Shown piece by piece: positions 1-12,111 of a stretch of DNA of 64,000 nucleotides. The position numbers and the translations under genes were made by a program. Each line of letters begins with the position of its first letter. Position 1 is the first letter of the stretch. The notes below the pieces were generated by a model. That model was given only the letters and a program-made list of their open reading frames with translations, was not told where the DNA came from and ran no database searches. This stretch comes from Mytilus trossulus (Eukaryota > Mollusca > Bivalvia > Mytilida > Mytilidae), in NCBI RefSeq assembly GCF_036588685.1, contig NC_086374.1:33596886-33660885 (forward strand), given 5' to 3'.

Positions 1-278
1 CCGATTCTAAAATATGAAAAATCTATCAAATATGCCAAAAAATGTCACTTTTCAGATGGGTTTTGTCAAAAATGAAAGTGGTCACATCTGTGTTCATCCT
101 CAACCTTTATAGTATATGTTATGTATTATCATCAAATACAACTTATATACCAATATTATGAATGAACACAAATGTGGCCACCTTTATTTAAGACAGAAAC
201 CATCTAGAATTTAACTAAAATGCTAAAATTGTGAAGATTTAGTAATTTAGCATGACTTAATGATGGTAGTACCCAATA

Positions 279-377
279 TGTGCTCGTACTTTAACCTATA
301 ATGGTTTAATTTTTAAATTGTTATTTGGATGGAGAGTTGTCTCATTGGCACTCACACCACATCTTCCTATATCTATT
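279..377 (+). repeat. Family B dispersed repeat, 3' part
   Basis: Nearly identical to the 3' part of the longer copy at 22485-22750 and related to 21290-21535 and 45303-45460. All share 'cctataatggttta' followed by 'gttgtctcattggca' and 'ccacatcttc'. No coding capacity. It behaves as a short interspersed element truncated at its 5' side. Its mode of mobility is not visible. Confidence 0.7.
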
Positions 378-1403
378 GCATTGTCAAAAACAGCCCATTT
401 TAATGAAGCAGAAGTATTATACTTTCCAATAAACAGCTAAAAGATTTCAAGTTCACAATTTTGTAAAACTGCTATATTTTGGGGCCAAAAAGGGGTCTTA
501 CTGGACCTACTCCTTTGTCTTACAATTGATGGTCAAAGAATTATTCCATAATGAAATGCTTGAACAGTCAGCAGATTTAAAAATGATATGATCCTTGCAA
601 AAATAGAAAGCAGAAAATCATTGCTTTGTCTATAGATATAGGAAGATGTGGTGTGAGTGCCTGTCTATTTATACGAAACAAATGCTTGAGTTTTCCTTCT
701 TCAATTGGATTCAAACTTCTACAGGTATAAGATAGTGGTAAGGGGAGAGCCAATCAAATCAAGGGAAAAGAAGTCTTTGTTTCTTAAAATAGACTTTCAA
801 AACATACCTTTGGCATGGTAACTAAATGTTACTTTGATTAGTTGAAAAGAATCTTGGAAAGATGAAAGATGAAGGAAAGAAGATAAAGCCTATTTACCCG
901 TAGGTTCTGGTGAATCGGCTTCAGTGTAATGAGGTCTTGTAAAAAGTGAAATATTTATGGAAACAAAATGGTTTTCAAATGGAGGGAAAAAGGGGATACT
1001 ATACATTTTCAGGTCAATTGGTTGGAGATCCAGGTCATTGCTGGTAGAAAAAATAATATAGAAATATAAGTTGCAATTTGTCGTTTCTGGGTGATTTCTT
1101 CAAGTACACTTGTTGTAGAATTTAAGATTTTGTTGTCAATGATTTATTTGTTATAAGTTGATTAATTGCCAGAAGGCAGTTTTGATATATTTATTACAAT
1201 ATTACAAATGTGTACTAAAAATTTATATAACAATGTTATATATTATAAAAAAGGTTCTCATTTAAATCAATAGTCTAGTGCACTTTCTTTATAATGTAAA
1301 TTTTTGAATTTAACTCAATTAATAAATTAGTTGTTAGACAATTTGTCTTGGCTATGTGCGAATCAGAAGTTCTGTAAATTCAATACCATGGCAAAATATA
1401 AAA

Positions 1404-1570
1404 AAGAAGATGTGGTATGACTGCCAATGAGACAACTATCCACAAAAGACCAAAATAACACAAACATTTTAACAACTATAGGTCACCGTACGGCCTTCAA
1501 CAATGAGCAAAGCCCATACCGCATATTCAGCCTACATAATACATCATAGAAAACAAAAGCCTGAGCAACA
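1404..1570 (-). repeat. Family B-like dispersed repeat, minus orientation
   Basis: On the minus strand it ends in the 'cattggcag...accacatcttc' tail seen in copies at 16915-17113, 19620-19725 and 23300-23492, and contains the shared 'gaaggccgtacggtgaccta' type core. It is non-coding. Confidence 0.65.
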
Positions 1571-2595
1571 TCACCCACAAAAACCGTGAATGATTTCAGG
1601 TACTCCAAACGGGTAAGAAGATCATGGTCTACATGTAGCATCCGTCTTGTTGCTCATGTAAGTACATGAATAGATTAATTGATGTCACATTCGAGGAAAA
1701 AAGATAATTTTGGTTCCAAAAATTGAAATATTAGCTATTGTCAATTGTAAAACTGATATTCTAGAATTGTATTTTCCCATTCATTATGGTATCGATGAAA
1801 ATTTTCAGAGATTTAAATGGATATTCAAAATGTGATCAGCTGATTGACACCCTTGAATATATTATAGCTTCTTTGCGCTCTCATGCACTTGCAAGTTAGG
1901 TTTCAATTTTACAACATAAGCATACCGTTAAACCGAAAATTGATACATAATATCGGATATTATCAGGTGGTAAATAACTTAAGTTCGCTTCCATGAGTTG
2001 TATGTTTAATTAAGTATCAGTAATTCTTGCAACTGTGCTTTTGTTCTCTTTTATTACAATAAAAAAAAATTCCCAAACTGCAAGGGAAATTCAAAACGGA
2101 AACCCTGTATAGAATAGCAAAATCAAAAAATCAAACGTATCTAACAAATAGAAAACAACTGTCATATTCCTCATTTGGTACAGGCATTTCCTTATGTAGA
2201 AAATGGTGGATGAAAAAACTAGTTTTTTAGCTAGTCATACCTCTCACTTGTATGTCAGTCATTGAATTTCATAATATTGACAAAGATTTTTGAGCAAACA
2301 ATAAGACATAATATTTAAAAACGTAAAAAAAAAATGGAGAACATCAATTGACTTGAGGGATGTATACAGACGCTAATCAGAAAAAAGAATGGATTATTAA
2401 CGAAGAGAAAATCAATCATTTTCGGTGTATTGAATGACCTGGCTTCTTTGATCTTTGTTTTTAACAAGTGTGTGAAGGAACTCCGACTCATATGAAATTA
2501 AAAAGAAACACACAGAATAGAGACACAGTTCGTTTCTCTATAAGCATGCCGACAAATTGTTGAATAGATTCTACCTCCAAATTCTAGAAATATGT

Positions 2596-3527
2596 TGTCA
2601 ATAAGAAACTTAAGAATACTAATCACTTTCCCTTTATGAAGCATTTTTGACATTTTTGTTCACTATTAACAAAATAGGCCGCATTGTATCCTAAAGCAAT
2701 AAACTTTTAGCGTATACTGCCATTTAAATATTAAAATGCATTGCGGATTATTTTGGCATCTTTCTGATCACCCGAGATCACCCCTAGCTTTTGGTGGGGT
2801 GCGTGTTGTTTATTCTTTAGTTTTCTATGTTGTGTCATGTGTACTATTGTTTTTCCGTTTGTCTTTTTCATTTTTAGTCATGGCGTTGTCAGTTTGTTTT
2901 TAGAGTTATGAGTTTGACTGTCCCTTTGGTATCTTTCGTCCCTCCTTTCTGTACTTGTGTGGTTTTTTTATTGAACCTTATTCATGTTATTTTTTGAAAG
3001 GTTTGTTATTTCACTGATCGAGATAAAAGGCGTAAATTGAAATCTGAAAATCCCAAAATCCTGTCAATAAGAAACTTAAGAATACTGATCACTTTCCCTT
3101 TATGTACCATTTTTGACATTTTTGTTCACTATTAACAAAATAGGCCGCATTGTATCCTAAAGCAATAAACTTTTAGCGTATACTGCCATTTATATATTAA
3201 AATGCATTGCGGATTATTTTGGCATCTTTCTGATCACCCGAGATCACCCCTAGCTTTTGGTGGGGTGCGTGTTGTTTATTCTTTAGTTTTCTATGTTGTG
3301 TCATGTGTACTATTGTTTTTCCGTTTGTCTTTTTCATTTTTAGTCATGGCGTTGTCAGTTTGTTTTTAGAGTTATGAGTTTGACTGTCCCTTTGGTATCT
3401 TTTGTCCCTCTTTTCTGTACTTGTGTGGGTTTTTTTTATTGAACCTTATTCATGTTATTTTTTGAAAGGTTTGTTATTTCACTGATCGAGATAAAAGGCG
3501 TAAATTGAAATCTCAAAATCCCAAAAT
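2596..3527 (+). repeat. 466-bp tandem direct duplication
   Basis: The block starting 'tgtcaataagaaacttaag' at 2596 begins again at 3062, and the second copy runs to about 3527. The two copies differ at only a few positions by eye, including one changed run of T near 3430, so the duplication looks recent. Each copy includes a stretch containing 'ctagcttttggtgggg' and 'ttttctatgttgtgtcatg' that resembles a common mussel interspersed repeat. No ORF of note is present. Confidence 0.85.
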
Positions 3528-6169
3528 CCTGACAAGACAAGTGCAAACAAATGCAAGTACATAAGTGGTTGTCTTTAACTATATATCATTTCCTCATTTT
3601 ACCCTGTAGGTAATTTTATGTTGATTGCAGAACTCTTCTATAGATTGAAGCGTAAGACATACTATACATCAAACATGCATAAAACGACCGCCTTTTGAAC
3701 CAGAAAAAAACTAACCTTGAACAAATGTGACTTTTGAAATAGGGCTTAATAAGAATCGGTATTAATTCAGCAAAACTTTACAAACAGTGTAACCTGAAAA
3801 AGACAGGTTTTCGATTTAAATCATATTGATTGTCATCGGGTGGCATCACAGAATGCAAGACAATTAAGAGCTTGCACTTTCTACTAATACTTAAAAACGT
3901 CATCAGTGTCTGAGCAAAAAGTTGATTAACAGGGTTATGTCAAAGAACGCCTTGTCCTGTTTTGACAAAAAAAATCATCGGAAAATACTTAGACCTAGCT
4001 GATGAATATTGCATATCAACTTCACAAAAGAAATATGATTGCCTTTAAATAAAGATTCTATGTACTGACGTTTGCTTATCATCTTAATTACGTGTTATAA
4101 GTCAGCTCCTTGGTCTTGACATGATTAGCAGATACATGTTATGGTCATTTTTATAAAATACCGTTTGCAAAAGTATGAATTATTCGAAATACTATTGATT
4201 TGTTTACCCCCGGCAAAGATTACCTTAGCCGTATTTGGCATAACTTTTTGGGAATTTTGGGTCCTCAATGCTCATCAACTTTGTACTTGTTTTGGCTTTC
4301 TAAATATTTTACATACTTTTGGTGTTCTCATTTTTTATGCTGGAATTGGATCAATATTGCAAGCATTTCAAAGTAGTATTGCAACCGTAAATTTAAGAAT
4401 GTCTTCACTTAAAAAGTTGTTGGCAATAAAATAAAACAAGTATATATACATCATTAAACAGTAAGGAAAAAAAACAAAGCTAAAATTTCATATAAAACCA
4501 AGTTTAATCCACCAATTTCTAAATAAGAAAATGCCTCTACCAAGTCAGGAATGTCACAGTTGTTATAAATTTGTTTCATGTGATTTTGCCATTTGATTAC
4601 GGACTTTTCGTTTTGAATTATCCTCGGAGTTCGGTATTTTTAGTTATTTTATTTTATCATACAATTCTCGTATTAATTTGAAACTTGTCGATTTAATCGT
4701 AATATATTAGATTACGTAATCTAACTTGTGCTTTTTATCCTATTTGAAACATAACACAAATTAGATTCTTTGAAAGAATGAACACATTGGTCATTTTCTT
4801 GGTAGATCTTTTACTTTTAAAATACCTTCAATATATTATTCTGCATTAAAATACTAAAATGGGCGTCGTCATTGTGATTTGTTTGTTTTTAATAGACATA
4901 TATTACCACATGCATCTCATCCTACGCATTGAATATTTAGAACAAATTTAAAGAGAAATTAACTTTCAGATTTGGAAAATCCCACCTGTAATAAATTTAA
5001 AATGTAAAATATATAATCCGGGTGAATTATTATAATTTTTGTAGTTTGTTTATAATATATACAGCTATTATATAAATTAATAGACTATAAGACGTATTTC
5101 TCGATACACTTAGCTACGACAAAAAAAAATATTATATACTACTCATCATCTCGGTTTGAGTGTTCAGACTTCGACACACTTGAGGATTTTGACATATTTC
5201 CTACAACCTTACTTATGATATTTAGCTGTATGTTAACTCCAACCAGGGTGACTTAGAACATCCGTGTGTTCATATTCATCTTTAAATTACAAAATAACCT
5301 TGCCTCTATTTCATTGCCATATGTAAAAAAAATTAAATCAACATCCAGTAATTTAAAACAGAAGAGCTGAAATATGACAAACATTAAAAGATAAAATATT
5401 GAATATGAAATATGAAACGCAACACAATTTAAAACATATCTCAATGATTTGATAAGTAATATTATCGAATTAGTTGGTACACAAAACTAATCATTCTCAC
5501 AGAAAAAGGCGTATTGGTTTGACGACTATAAAGTGTAAATAAGTCGATAAAATCAAACGAGATCTATTGGAACTTAAGCAAAAGTGTGCGAAACATTTGT
5601 AAATATCAAATAGGGAAACTGTATGTATAGTTAGACGTCTGCTTGATTCGACTTGAATGGGTGGAGTGTTCAGACAGCAACTGAGCAAAGATGAAATATT
5701 GAATTAGGCAGAAATTTGACCTTCAAACGGTTCAAATATGTAGGCCTCTAGCATCCCTGAAGATACATTGATTGTCAATTTGCGCATTTGGTGCAGCAAA
5801 GTTGGTACCGTTTATGTTATTACTATAGACGCTGATAAATAGCATATACGTCATTAGAGCTCATACCAATTTAACAAAAATAAAAACATTTACATCATTT
5901 TAAAAAGATATCTATATACATGCATTATATTTGACACCTATTTATCAGTTTCAAGGCTTGGGCGCTTCGAAAGCAGTGAATGCCTAGACTCGTTTAGTCC
6001 AAGAGATTTTAATTTACATGTGATTCTGCTAAGCTCTACTTCTGGGAAATCAAATTGTCAATTCAAATATATCTATGTCTAGTGAATGGAATGCACATAA
6101 CTTCCTACAATGTATTTGGTAACTGCACACGAATTGAATAAACATAACTTGTCATTATATCGGTATCAA
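3528..6169. other. Gene-free stretch downstream of the Ly6-like gene
   Basis: Nothing coding was recognised. About 4118-4330 is a fragment of the hammerhead-bearing repeat family, listed separately. The short open frames here have no family resemblance and no splice context. Confidence 0.55.
4118..4330 (+). repeat. Fragment of the hammerhead-associated repeat family
   Basis: It matches the 5' and central parts of copies at about 9320-9645, 10344-10640 and 22752-23052. Shared landmarks are 'ccggcaaagattacc', 'ccttagccgtatttggca' and 'cctcaatgctc'. It diverges before the ribozyme segment. An apparent 97-codon frame from 4141 lies across this repeat and is not a gene. Confidence 0.7.
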
Positions 6170-6426
6170 TCAAACAAAACAAGAGTTAAATACTATTAAT
6201 ACTACACTTGCTAAAATAGATATTATTGTTGGTAGTGTTTCAGTTGCACCATTCGTATTCTTTGGTGGTTTACTGATATTAAGACTGTTACAAACTGCAT
6301 TTCCAACACCTGAACACTGATATTGACAAACAATATTGTGAGAATTTTCAGTGCAACAGTTGTCACCACAGTCGATCACCTCCGGGGCTCTACATGCTCG
6401 GTCAGCAGACCATACCCTGTGTTTGC
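6170..6426 (-). CDS. Ly6-like gene exon 3 (second half of domain and GPI signal)
   Basis: The 257-nt terminal exon follows a CTTCTTTTAG| acceptor. It encodes the DNCC...CQYQC...VCN cysteine pattern closing a three-finger fold, then a hydrophobic tail of about 20 residues and the stop at 6170. Confidence 0.85.
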
Positions 6427-9400
6427 CTAAAAGAAGTAGAATAGATAATGGTTTATTCATTTGAGACTAGAAAAGTAAAAAAATCCTATTATTAATAATC
6501 GATATTTTTTTCGACATAATTGCATGCAGTTTAATATACATATCAACCGAGTACTTCACTTCTACCTTGAAAATACAAACGTTGTTTTATTATAATATAT
6601 TGTGTCTGATTTGTTTGAGTTTTTGATTTTGCCATTTTATGAAAAGACTTTCTGTTTGAATTTTCGTTGGAGTTCGGTGTTTTTGTTATTTGACTTTTTT
6701 ATGAAAAAAAAAATAAGGAAATATTTGTAACTAAGGAATATATCTCCCGTAGGCACATATTCTTTGTACGGGATTGACAATACTAATGGTCCTTTTCAGT
6801 GATATCATCAATTGTAAAATATGACCATTTGTATAATGTTTTGGATTTAAAAAAAAATTGTGGCCTCGATCATCATTGAAGATATTATATGCCAAAATAC
6901 GCATCTAATGGAGTAAATTAATTCCGTTTAATATTTAATGTTACCATTGAATCGAGTGAATGCTTCCTACTTTCATCACTAATTAGTTCATTAGATGAGT
7001 AGGAAGAATTCACCACTGGGGGCACATGAGCTCACAACTACTTTCTGGCCGGTTCGCATTGCTTAATCGTTAGTTTTCTGTGTAGTGTTTCGTCGAAATT
7101 TTTTTTATCCTTTCGACTTTTTCTTATTTGACATTATAATTGTCTGTATTATTTTTTTTTTCACAATTTTGTTATATCTGGTTTTCAGATTCATTTTTTG
7201 TATCTTTTATTTATTGTTTATTGCATGAAACAACTTAAATAATTACATACCTAGTTCGTAAATAACTTTAGTAATACAAAGTCCATTTGGACATTGTATT
7301 ATTGGAGTACCCATCGTGACGTTCCATGGCTCAGTTATACAATCATAGTGAAGCATGGGATTTCCAGTTATTGAATAAGAACAAGAATAGCACTGTAAAG
7401 CTTCAATTTCTAAAAAGAAAACACATAAATATATATCAAGGGAAATTAAGGAATTTTACATATGCAAATGTAAGAATTTCATACATTAAATATCTTCATA
7501 TATATACAGATTTTCTCAAATTGTTTTATTAACAAAAAATATTTATTATTAACCAAACAAATTTATTAAAAAGCATATTTATTATCAAAACATATTTTAT
7601 ATTAACAAAACATATTGAAAGAAATATTTATCAGTACAATATAATATATCAAGATAAATAGCTATAAGATGAAGCATTTATCTTATGATATACATATTTG
7701 AGAGTAAGGATACATCAATAGGTAAAATGCTAACTAAAAGTGGTTAACAAGTTTTAAAGACAAATATATATATATAATTAAAAAATAGATAGCGCAAAAC
7801 ACAGTTATTTCGAAGTGCATTTCTTTAAGACAATAATATCATATTTTAAAAAATGCACTTGCTCTCTCTCTCTCAAAAAGATTTTTACCGTGTATTGTAC
7901 TAATATTGGGACACATAACATCAAAAATACACAAAAGTGTACTATCTTCAACTCAAAATATGGTCAACTCTACGTTAAGGGGGTATCAAATTCAGTTTGA
8001 CTGAACTTATTTAACTGGACCAAATAATCACCTTAAACAAAATTCAGCACCCAAATACTTTAAACATGTAATCTTATCCCCTTACTTCTAATATTTCAGG
8101 ATTAAATTATAAAGGCATGAATTTGGAAAGTGTATATACTGTCCACACTAGGGACTATATTTAAAGACAAAAAAACTGTGTCCTCTGACGAGTACTATAA
8201 ATGAAGTAATTTAAAATAAATATTTTTCAACAGGCTAAACACACCTAAATATTTGAACAGAGTCATCAAATATCGTGATAACAGTTAAATACCAGTGTTT
8301 TACTGATGTTCTCTGTGTTTGGGAAAACAGTTTTAAGGTAACTATTTTCTTAGGTTATTTTTTTTATTTTGCAAAACAATCACAAGGTAAAATGCACAAA
8401 TAACCTTTAGCTAAACAATATATAAAATCCAGCTCAAGCTTTAAATTCCTATCTTTACAGGGAGATAGTTTTAGCATATATTCTCAATGATTTAAAAAGT
8501 TCATATGATTGTTTAGTCAATTGAAAATTAATCAAATCTAAGTTATGAAAAAATGTTATACGAGCGAACTAACTACCGGACTAATGACATACTCGGGTAT
8601 TTACATTCCAACAAAAAAGGGATCGACTGACTTGCATTACGAATAATACGAAAATGTACAATTTGATGCATCATTTCCATATTATTATGTCACAGGTTTT
8701 CGGCATAACAATTAAATACTAAGTATAGATATTAACTGCATGAGCCTGACATAAGTCTCCAGTCATAACAAGTATTTGATAAATCACATAGTCTCTGATT
8801 CTTCGTAAATGTATATACAGGTTTTATTATCATTTAACAATAGACGTTCCTTTAAAGTTATATGAAACTTCTTATTAAAAAAAAAGTTAAATATGTAGTA
8901 AACTTGAATGGGAGCTTTACTATAAAACCAGTTATGTACGCCGATTGTATCGTAAAATAAAATTTACGAGACATTATTATTTGATTTCGTTCAAATCCTA
9001 GAACAAAGAGTTTTCTTAAAATTTGGGGTTTTTTTTCTTTTCTATTCATTATCGAAAATTTGACACAGGGCATCAATTAGGAATTCCATACTATACCTAC
9101 ATATAGATTTTTGTTGAAAATTAATTCAAGCACATACAGATGAATATCTCATTCTGTTTACATTTTAACGAAAAATTTCTAAAAGTTTTTACCCAATCTT
9201 CCTCCAATTTTCAAATGCCGGAAATTTGAAATGATCGGATAAATTCATGATTATTAAAATTCTATCTCAAAATGACATTTCTCAAACTTTTTTTAAAAAT
9301 TTATCCAAAACGTTCTTTACCTTTGGTCCCCGAGGGTATCACCAGCCCAGCAGTAGTCCGCACTTCAGTGTTGACATGAATATCAATTATATAATCATTT

Positions 9401-12111
9401 TCATAAACTTCCTGTTTTCAAAACTTCGAATTTTTCGAAAAACTAAGGATTTTTTTTTATCCCAGGCAAAGCCTTAGCCGTATTTGGCACAACCTTTTTG
9501 GAATTTGGATCCTCAATGCTCTACAACTTTGAACTTGTTTGGCTTTATAATTATTTTGATATGAGCGTCACTGGTGAGTCTTATGTAGACGAAACGCGCG
9601 TCTGGCGTACTAAATTATAACCATGGTGCCTTTGATAACTATTCTTCCTCTTTTGATTTAAAAAAGGAAAATGATTTTCCTTTTATAGATAAAGTTACTG
9701 TTCATAAAAAACATTGATATCAAATAAGACAATCCTGACATTAAAATACCACCTAAAATGTAAGACGACGGACAGACAGACAGCAATTGATATAGGGCAC
9801 CACGAATTAGTCGGTGTGATCTTATTGTTATAGCCTAACAGTAATATTACAAACAAAAGTGAACCGAAAGAAGTCGTTAAATTTCAGTCTTTTGCTGTAA
9901 GCCTACCAATAACATTTATAAATTTTCATTTTCAAAAGTTTTTCAACATTTACATTAAGAAGTTGTTCAATGACAATTAAGCGACATCAGATCTTTGACG
10001 ATCCTTTTCACGATCACAACAAAGTGGTACTCGATCTTTCACGATCCTCAATTTAGAATTTAATGAAATATTCAAATGTTGTCTACGATTTTGATTGAAC
10101 TATTACAAAATACAAAAGATATTTGTTTTCATGTTTAAGGTCATTGATTTTTTAGCGAGCATTCTGTCTTTTTATTTTTATTTTTGTAAAAAACGAAGAT
10201 CTTTTTTAAGATCACTTTTACCTGTGACGTCATTGTGAAGCGTAGCGTTATTCTGTAGGTGACAATGCAAGTATAATTTGTACTGTTTTATATATGTGCT
10301 TTCGTTTTTGTTTTTACGTGTTTATTTTTATTATGTGGTAAGTCACCACTTCGGTGTTGACATGAACATCAAGTATGTGGTCATTTTTTATAATTCCACT
10401 GCTTGCAAAAGTAAGAATTATTCTAAATACTAAGGATTTGCTTATCCTAGGCATAGATAGCTCTTAGTCATATTTGGAACCACTTTTTAGAATTTTGGGT
10501 CACCGATTATCTTCAGCTTTGTACTTGTTTGGCGTTCTTTACTATTTTGTGTGAGCGTCAGTTGTGGGTCTATCTACACGAAACGCAAGTATCATGGGGT
10601 GTATTAAATTATAAGCCTTGTACCTTTGATAACTATTAACATGTCGAAATGTCCTATTGTAATGTTTATTTGTGTATTTTCTTGTCCTGAATATTCTTGC
10701 ATTTATTTGTACTGTAGTCCTGTCATGTAATGTTGTCATTTTTAATATTTAACATTGCCATAAAAGCGCGAGGTTTGGCTAACACCAAAACCAGGTTCAA
10801 CCCACCATTCTTTTCTTAAAATGTCCTTTACAAAAAATGAGGGGGGAAAAGAAAATGGCGATTGTTATATTATAGTTCGTTTCTGTGTATTTACATATAA
10901 GGGTTGTGTCGTAGTTCTCCTCTTATATTTGATGTGTTTCCTTCAGTTTTAGTTTATAACCCGGATTTGGTTTTTTTTTCAATCAATAATGAATTTCGAA
11001 CAGCGGTATACTACTGTTGCCTTTATAAAGCTCTGATTTTCTCAGTTACTGATTATACTGTTGAACCATCTTGACAAACATTTTTTTTCAAATTTATCCT
11101 TATAATTTAATAAACTCGATTGTCTACAATGAACTTGCATGTGTCTCCTTGATAAGATTTCCTGTACGATATCATAATATTAAAAGATCAAGATTTATAT
11201 TTTGAACTCTTCTGTCCTTGGGTATCAATCTACATGTTTGTGTTTATTTATTCAATAATTTTATGGATTAAACAGCAAAGAGAAAACTTGTAGTTGTTCC
11301 TTACTAAGAACTCCTTCACGCATGTCCTGCTTACTAGTGTAGCTGAATTGAAATTAAAAAAAATATCCGAATGGCATGTCATGTATTTGTACATGGTGTT
11401 TGATTATTTATTTATTCAAGGACATCGTGTTGTTTTAAATCGGTGTCTATGTGTTCTCGAATACTTACGATCTTTCTGTACTAGAGGACTAGATCAAATA
11501 TTTAAATGTTCAAACTATATAATTGACAATTTCCTCTTTCAATGTGTTAAAATATCATATTCTGTTTGACAAGTAATAGTTTACTATAGTAATAATCATA
11601 GTTTGCGCCTAACAAATAAGACATCATTTTAATTGGGATAGGAAAACAAATGAACCTTAACAAATTCCTTTCATTTATTGTCTTTGTCAATTCGTGTGGT
11701 ATTGAATATGACCAGGGGGACTTGTTTATTTTATATATATGAAAACTACATATTATTATTTTTTGGTGACGTCGAGTCCATCTTATTGTAAATTGAATTA
11801 CGCAACTGTTTCGGTTAATTCTTGTCAACAAAACGGCCATTTCACCCCAATCTGAGGCATAAACTAAGAATAAACTAAAGAACAATTTTCAACAAAAATT
11901 TGATGTATAACGTACACAGCGAAGTTCATCATTGAATGTGTTCAAAAGAAGAAAATAAATAAATTTACATTTACAAATAATTAATTATGTAAAAGGTGTT
12001 TCATCATATACATGGTGTTCATTTTTAAAATGATTTATTTCATCCATCACATAACACTTTCTTACCTGTAAGGTGACAAATAAGTAAAAGGCAGCCTGTT
12101 AAGAATTTCAT
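6170..12111 (-). CDS. Ly6/uPAR-type three-finger protein, probably GPI-anchored (3 exons)
   Basis: Three minus-strand exons join in phase with GT-AG borders: 12111-12066 (ATG and signal peptide), 7409-7251 and 6426-6170 (stop). They total 462 nt and 153 residues. The first exon encodes a hydrophobic leader starting MKFLTGCLLL. The second opens the mature domain with the LQCYSCSYS motif typical of Ly6/uPAR domains. The third supplies a CC pair, further cysteines and a C-terminal CN, followed by a Ser/Thr/Pro-containing spacer and a hydrophobic tail ending at the stop, as in GPI-anchor signals. Family knowledge suggests an extracellular, membrane-tethered three-finger protein; ligand and role cannot be inferred. 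Intron 1 (7410-12065) carries two hammerhead-family repeats. The only ATG considered is in exon 1, and untranslated exons are not resolved. Confidence 0.82.
7251..7409 (-). CDS. Ly6-like gene exon 2 (first half of three-finger domain)
   Basis: The 159-nt exon has acceptor TTTTTAG| at 7410 and donor |GTATGT after 7251. It encodes the LQCYSCSYS start of a Ly6/uPAR domain and three more cysteines, with an Asn-Val-Thr possible glycosylation site. Confidence 0.83.
9320..9645 (+). repeat. Hammerhead-associated repeat, near full-length copy
   Basis: Related to 10344-10640 and 22752-23052. It starts around 'cagcagtagtccgcacttca', passes 'ccttagccgtatttggca' and ends after the ribozyme segment near 'cctttgataactatt'. 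It lies in intron 1 of the Ly6-like gene. It is non-coding; the open frame at 9247-9477 is incidental. Confidence 0.75.
9565..9608 (+). ncRNA. Degenerate type I hammerhead ribozyme motif
   Basis: Read 5' to 3': stem I strand GCGTCA, core CTGGTGA, stem II GTC/GAC with a 7-nt loop, GAA, a 2-bp stem III (AC/GT) closed by GCGC, cleavage position C at 9602, then stem I strand TGGCGT. Everything fits the minimal type I hammerhead except one core change: CTGATGA is expected, so A6 is G here. That change should reduce or abolish cleavage. Minimal type I hammerheads with a 2-bp stem III are known from animal Penelope-like elements and retrozymes. Confidence 0.65.
10344..10640 (+). repeat. Hammerhead-associated repeat, strongly diverged copy
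   Basis: Recognisable from 'gtgttgacatgaacatcaa' through 'cctttgataactatt'. The ribozyme part at about 10555-10600 keeps GAGCGTCA and ACGAAACGC, but the CTGATGA core and the cleavage side have decayed. Confidence 0.7.
12066..12111 (-). CDS. Ly6-like gene exon 1 (signal peptide)
   Basis: Fifteen codons plus one base, starting at the ATG at 12111-12109 and ending at a donor reading CAG|GTAAG on the minus strand. The encoded leader is hydrophobic with a single Lys near the N-terminus. Phase 1 matches the acceptor of the exon at 7409. Confidence 0.78.

Larger units (their letters stand above)
1..2595. other. Gene-free stretch with dispersed repeats
   Basis: No coding exon with convincing splice sites was recognised. 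About 279-377 is a plus-strand copy of the short dispersed family ending in 'cattggcactcacaccacatc', and 1404-1570 is a minus-strand copy of a related branch ('gatgtggtatgactgccaat'). The rest is AT-rich DNA with nothing identifiable. Confidence 0.6.

Noticed and set aside
4141..4434. 97-codon open frame that looks hydrophobic
   Set aside because: It lies across a dispersed repeat whose other copies (about 9320, 10344, 22752) do not keep the frame.
10555..10600. Third hammerhead ribozyme
   Set aside because: Homologous to the other two by position, but the core and cleavage side are too decayed to call a ribozyme.
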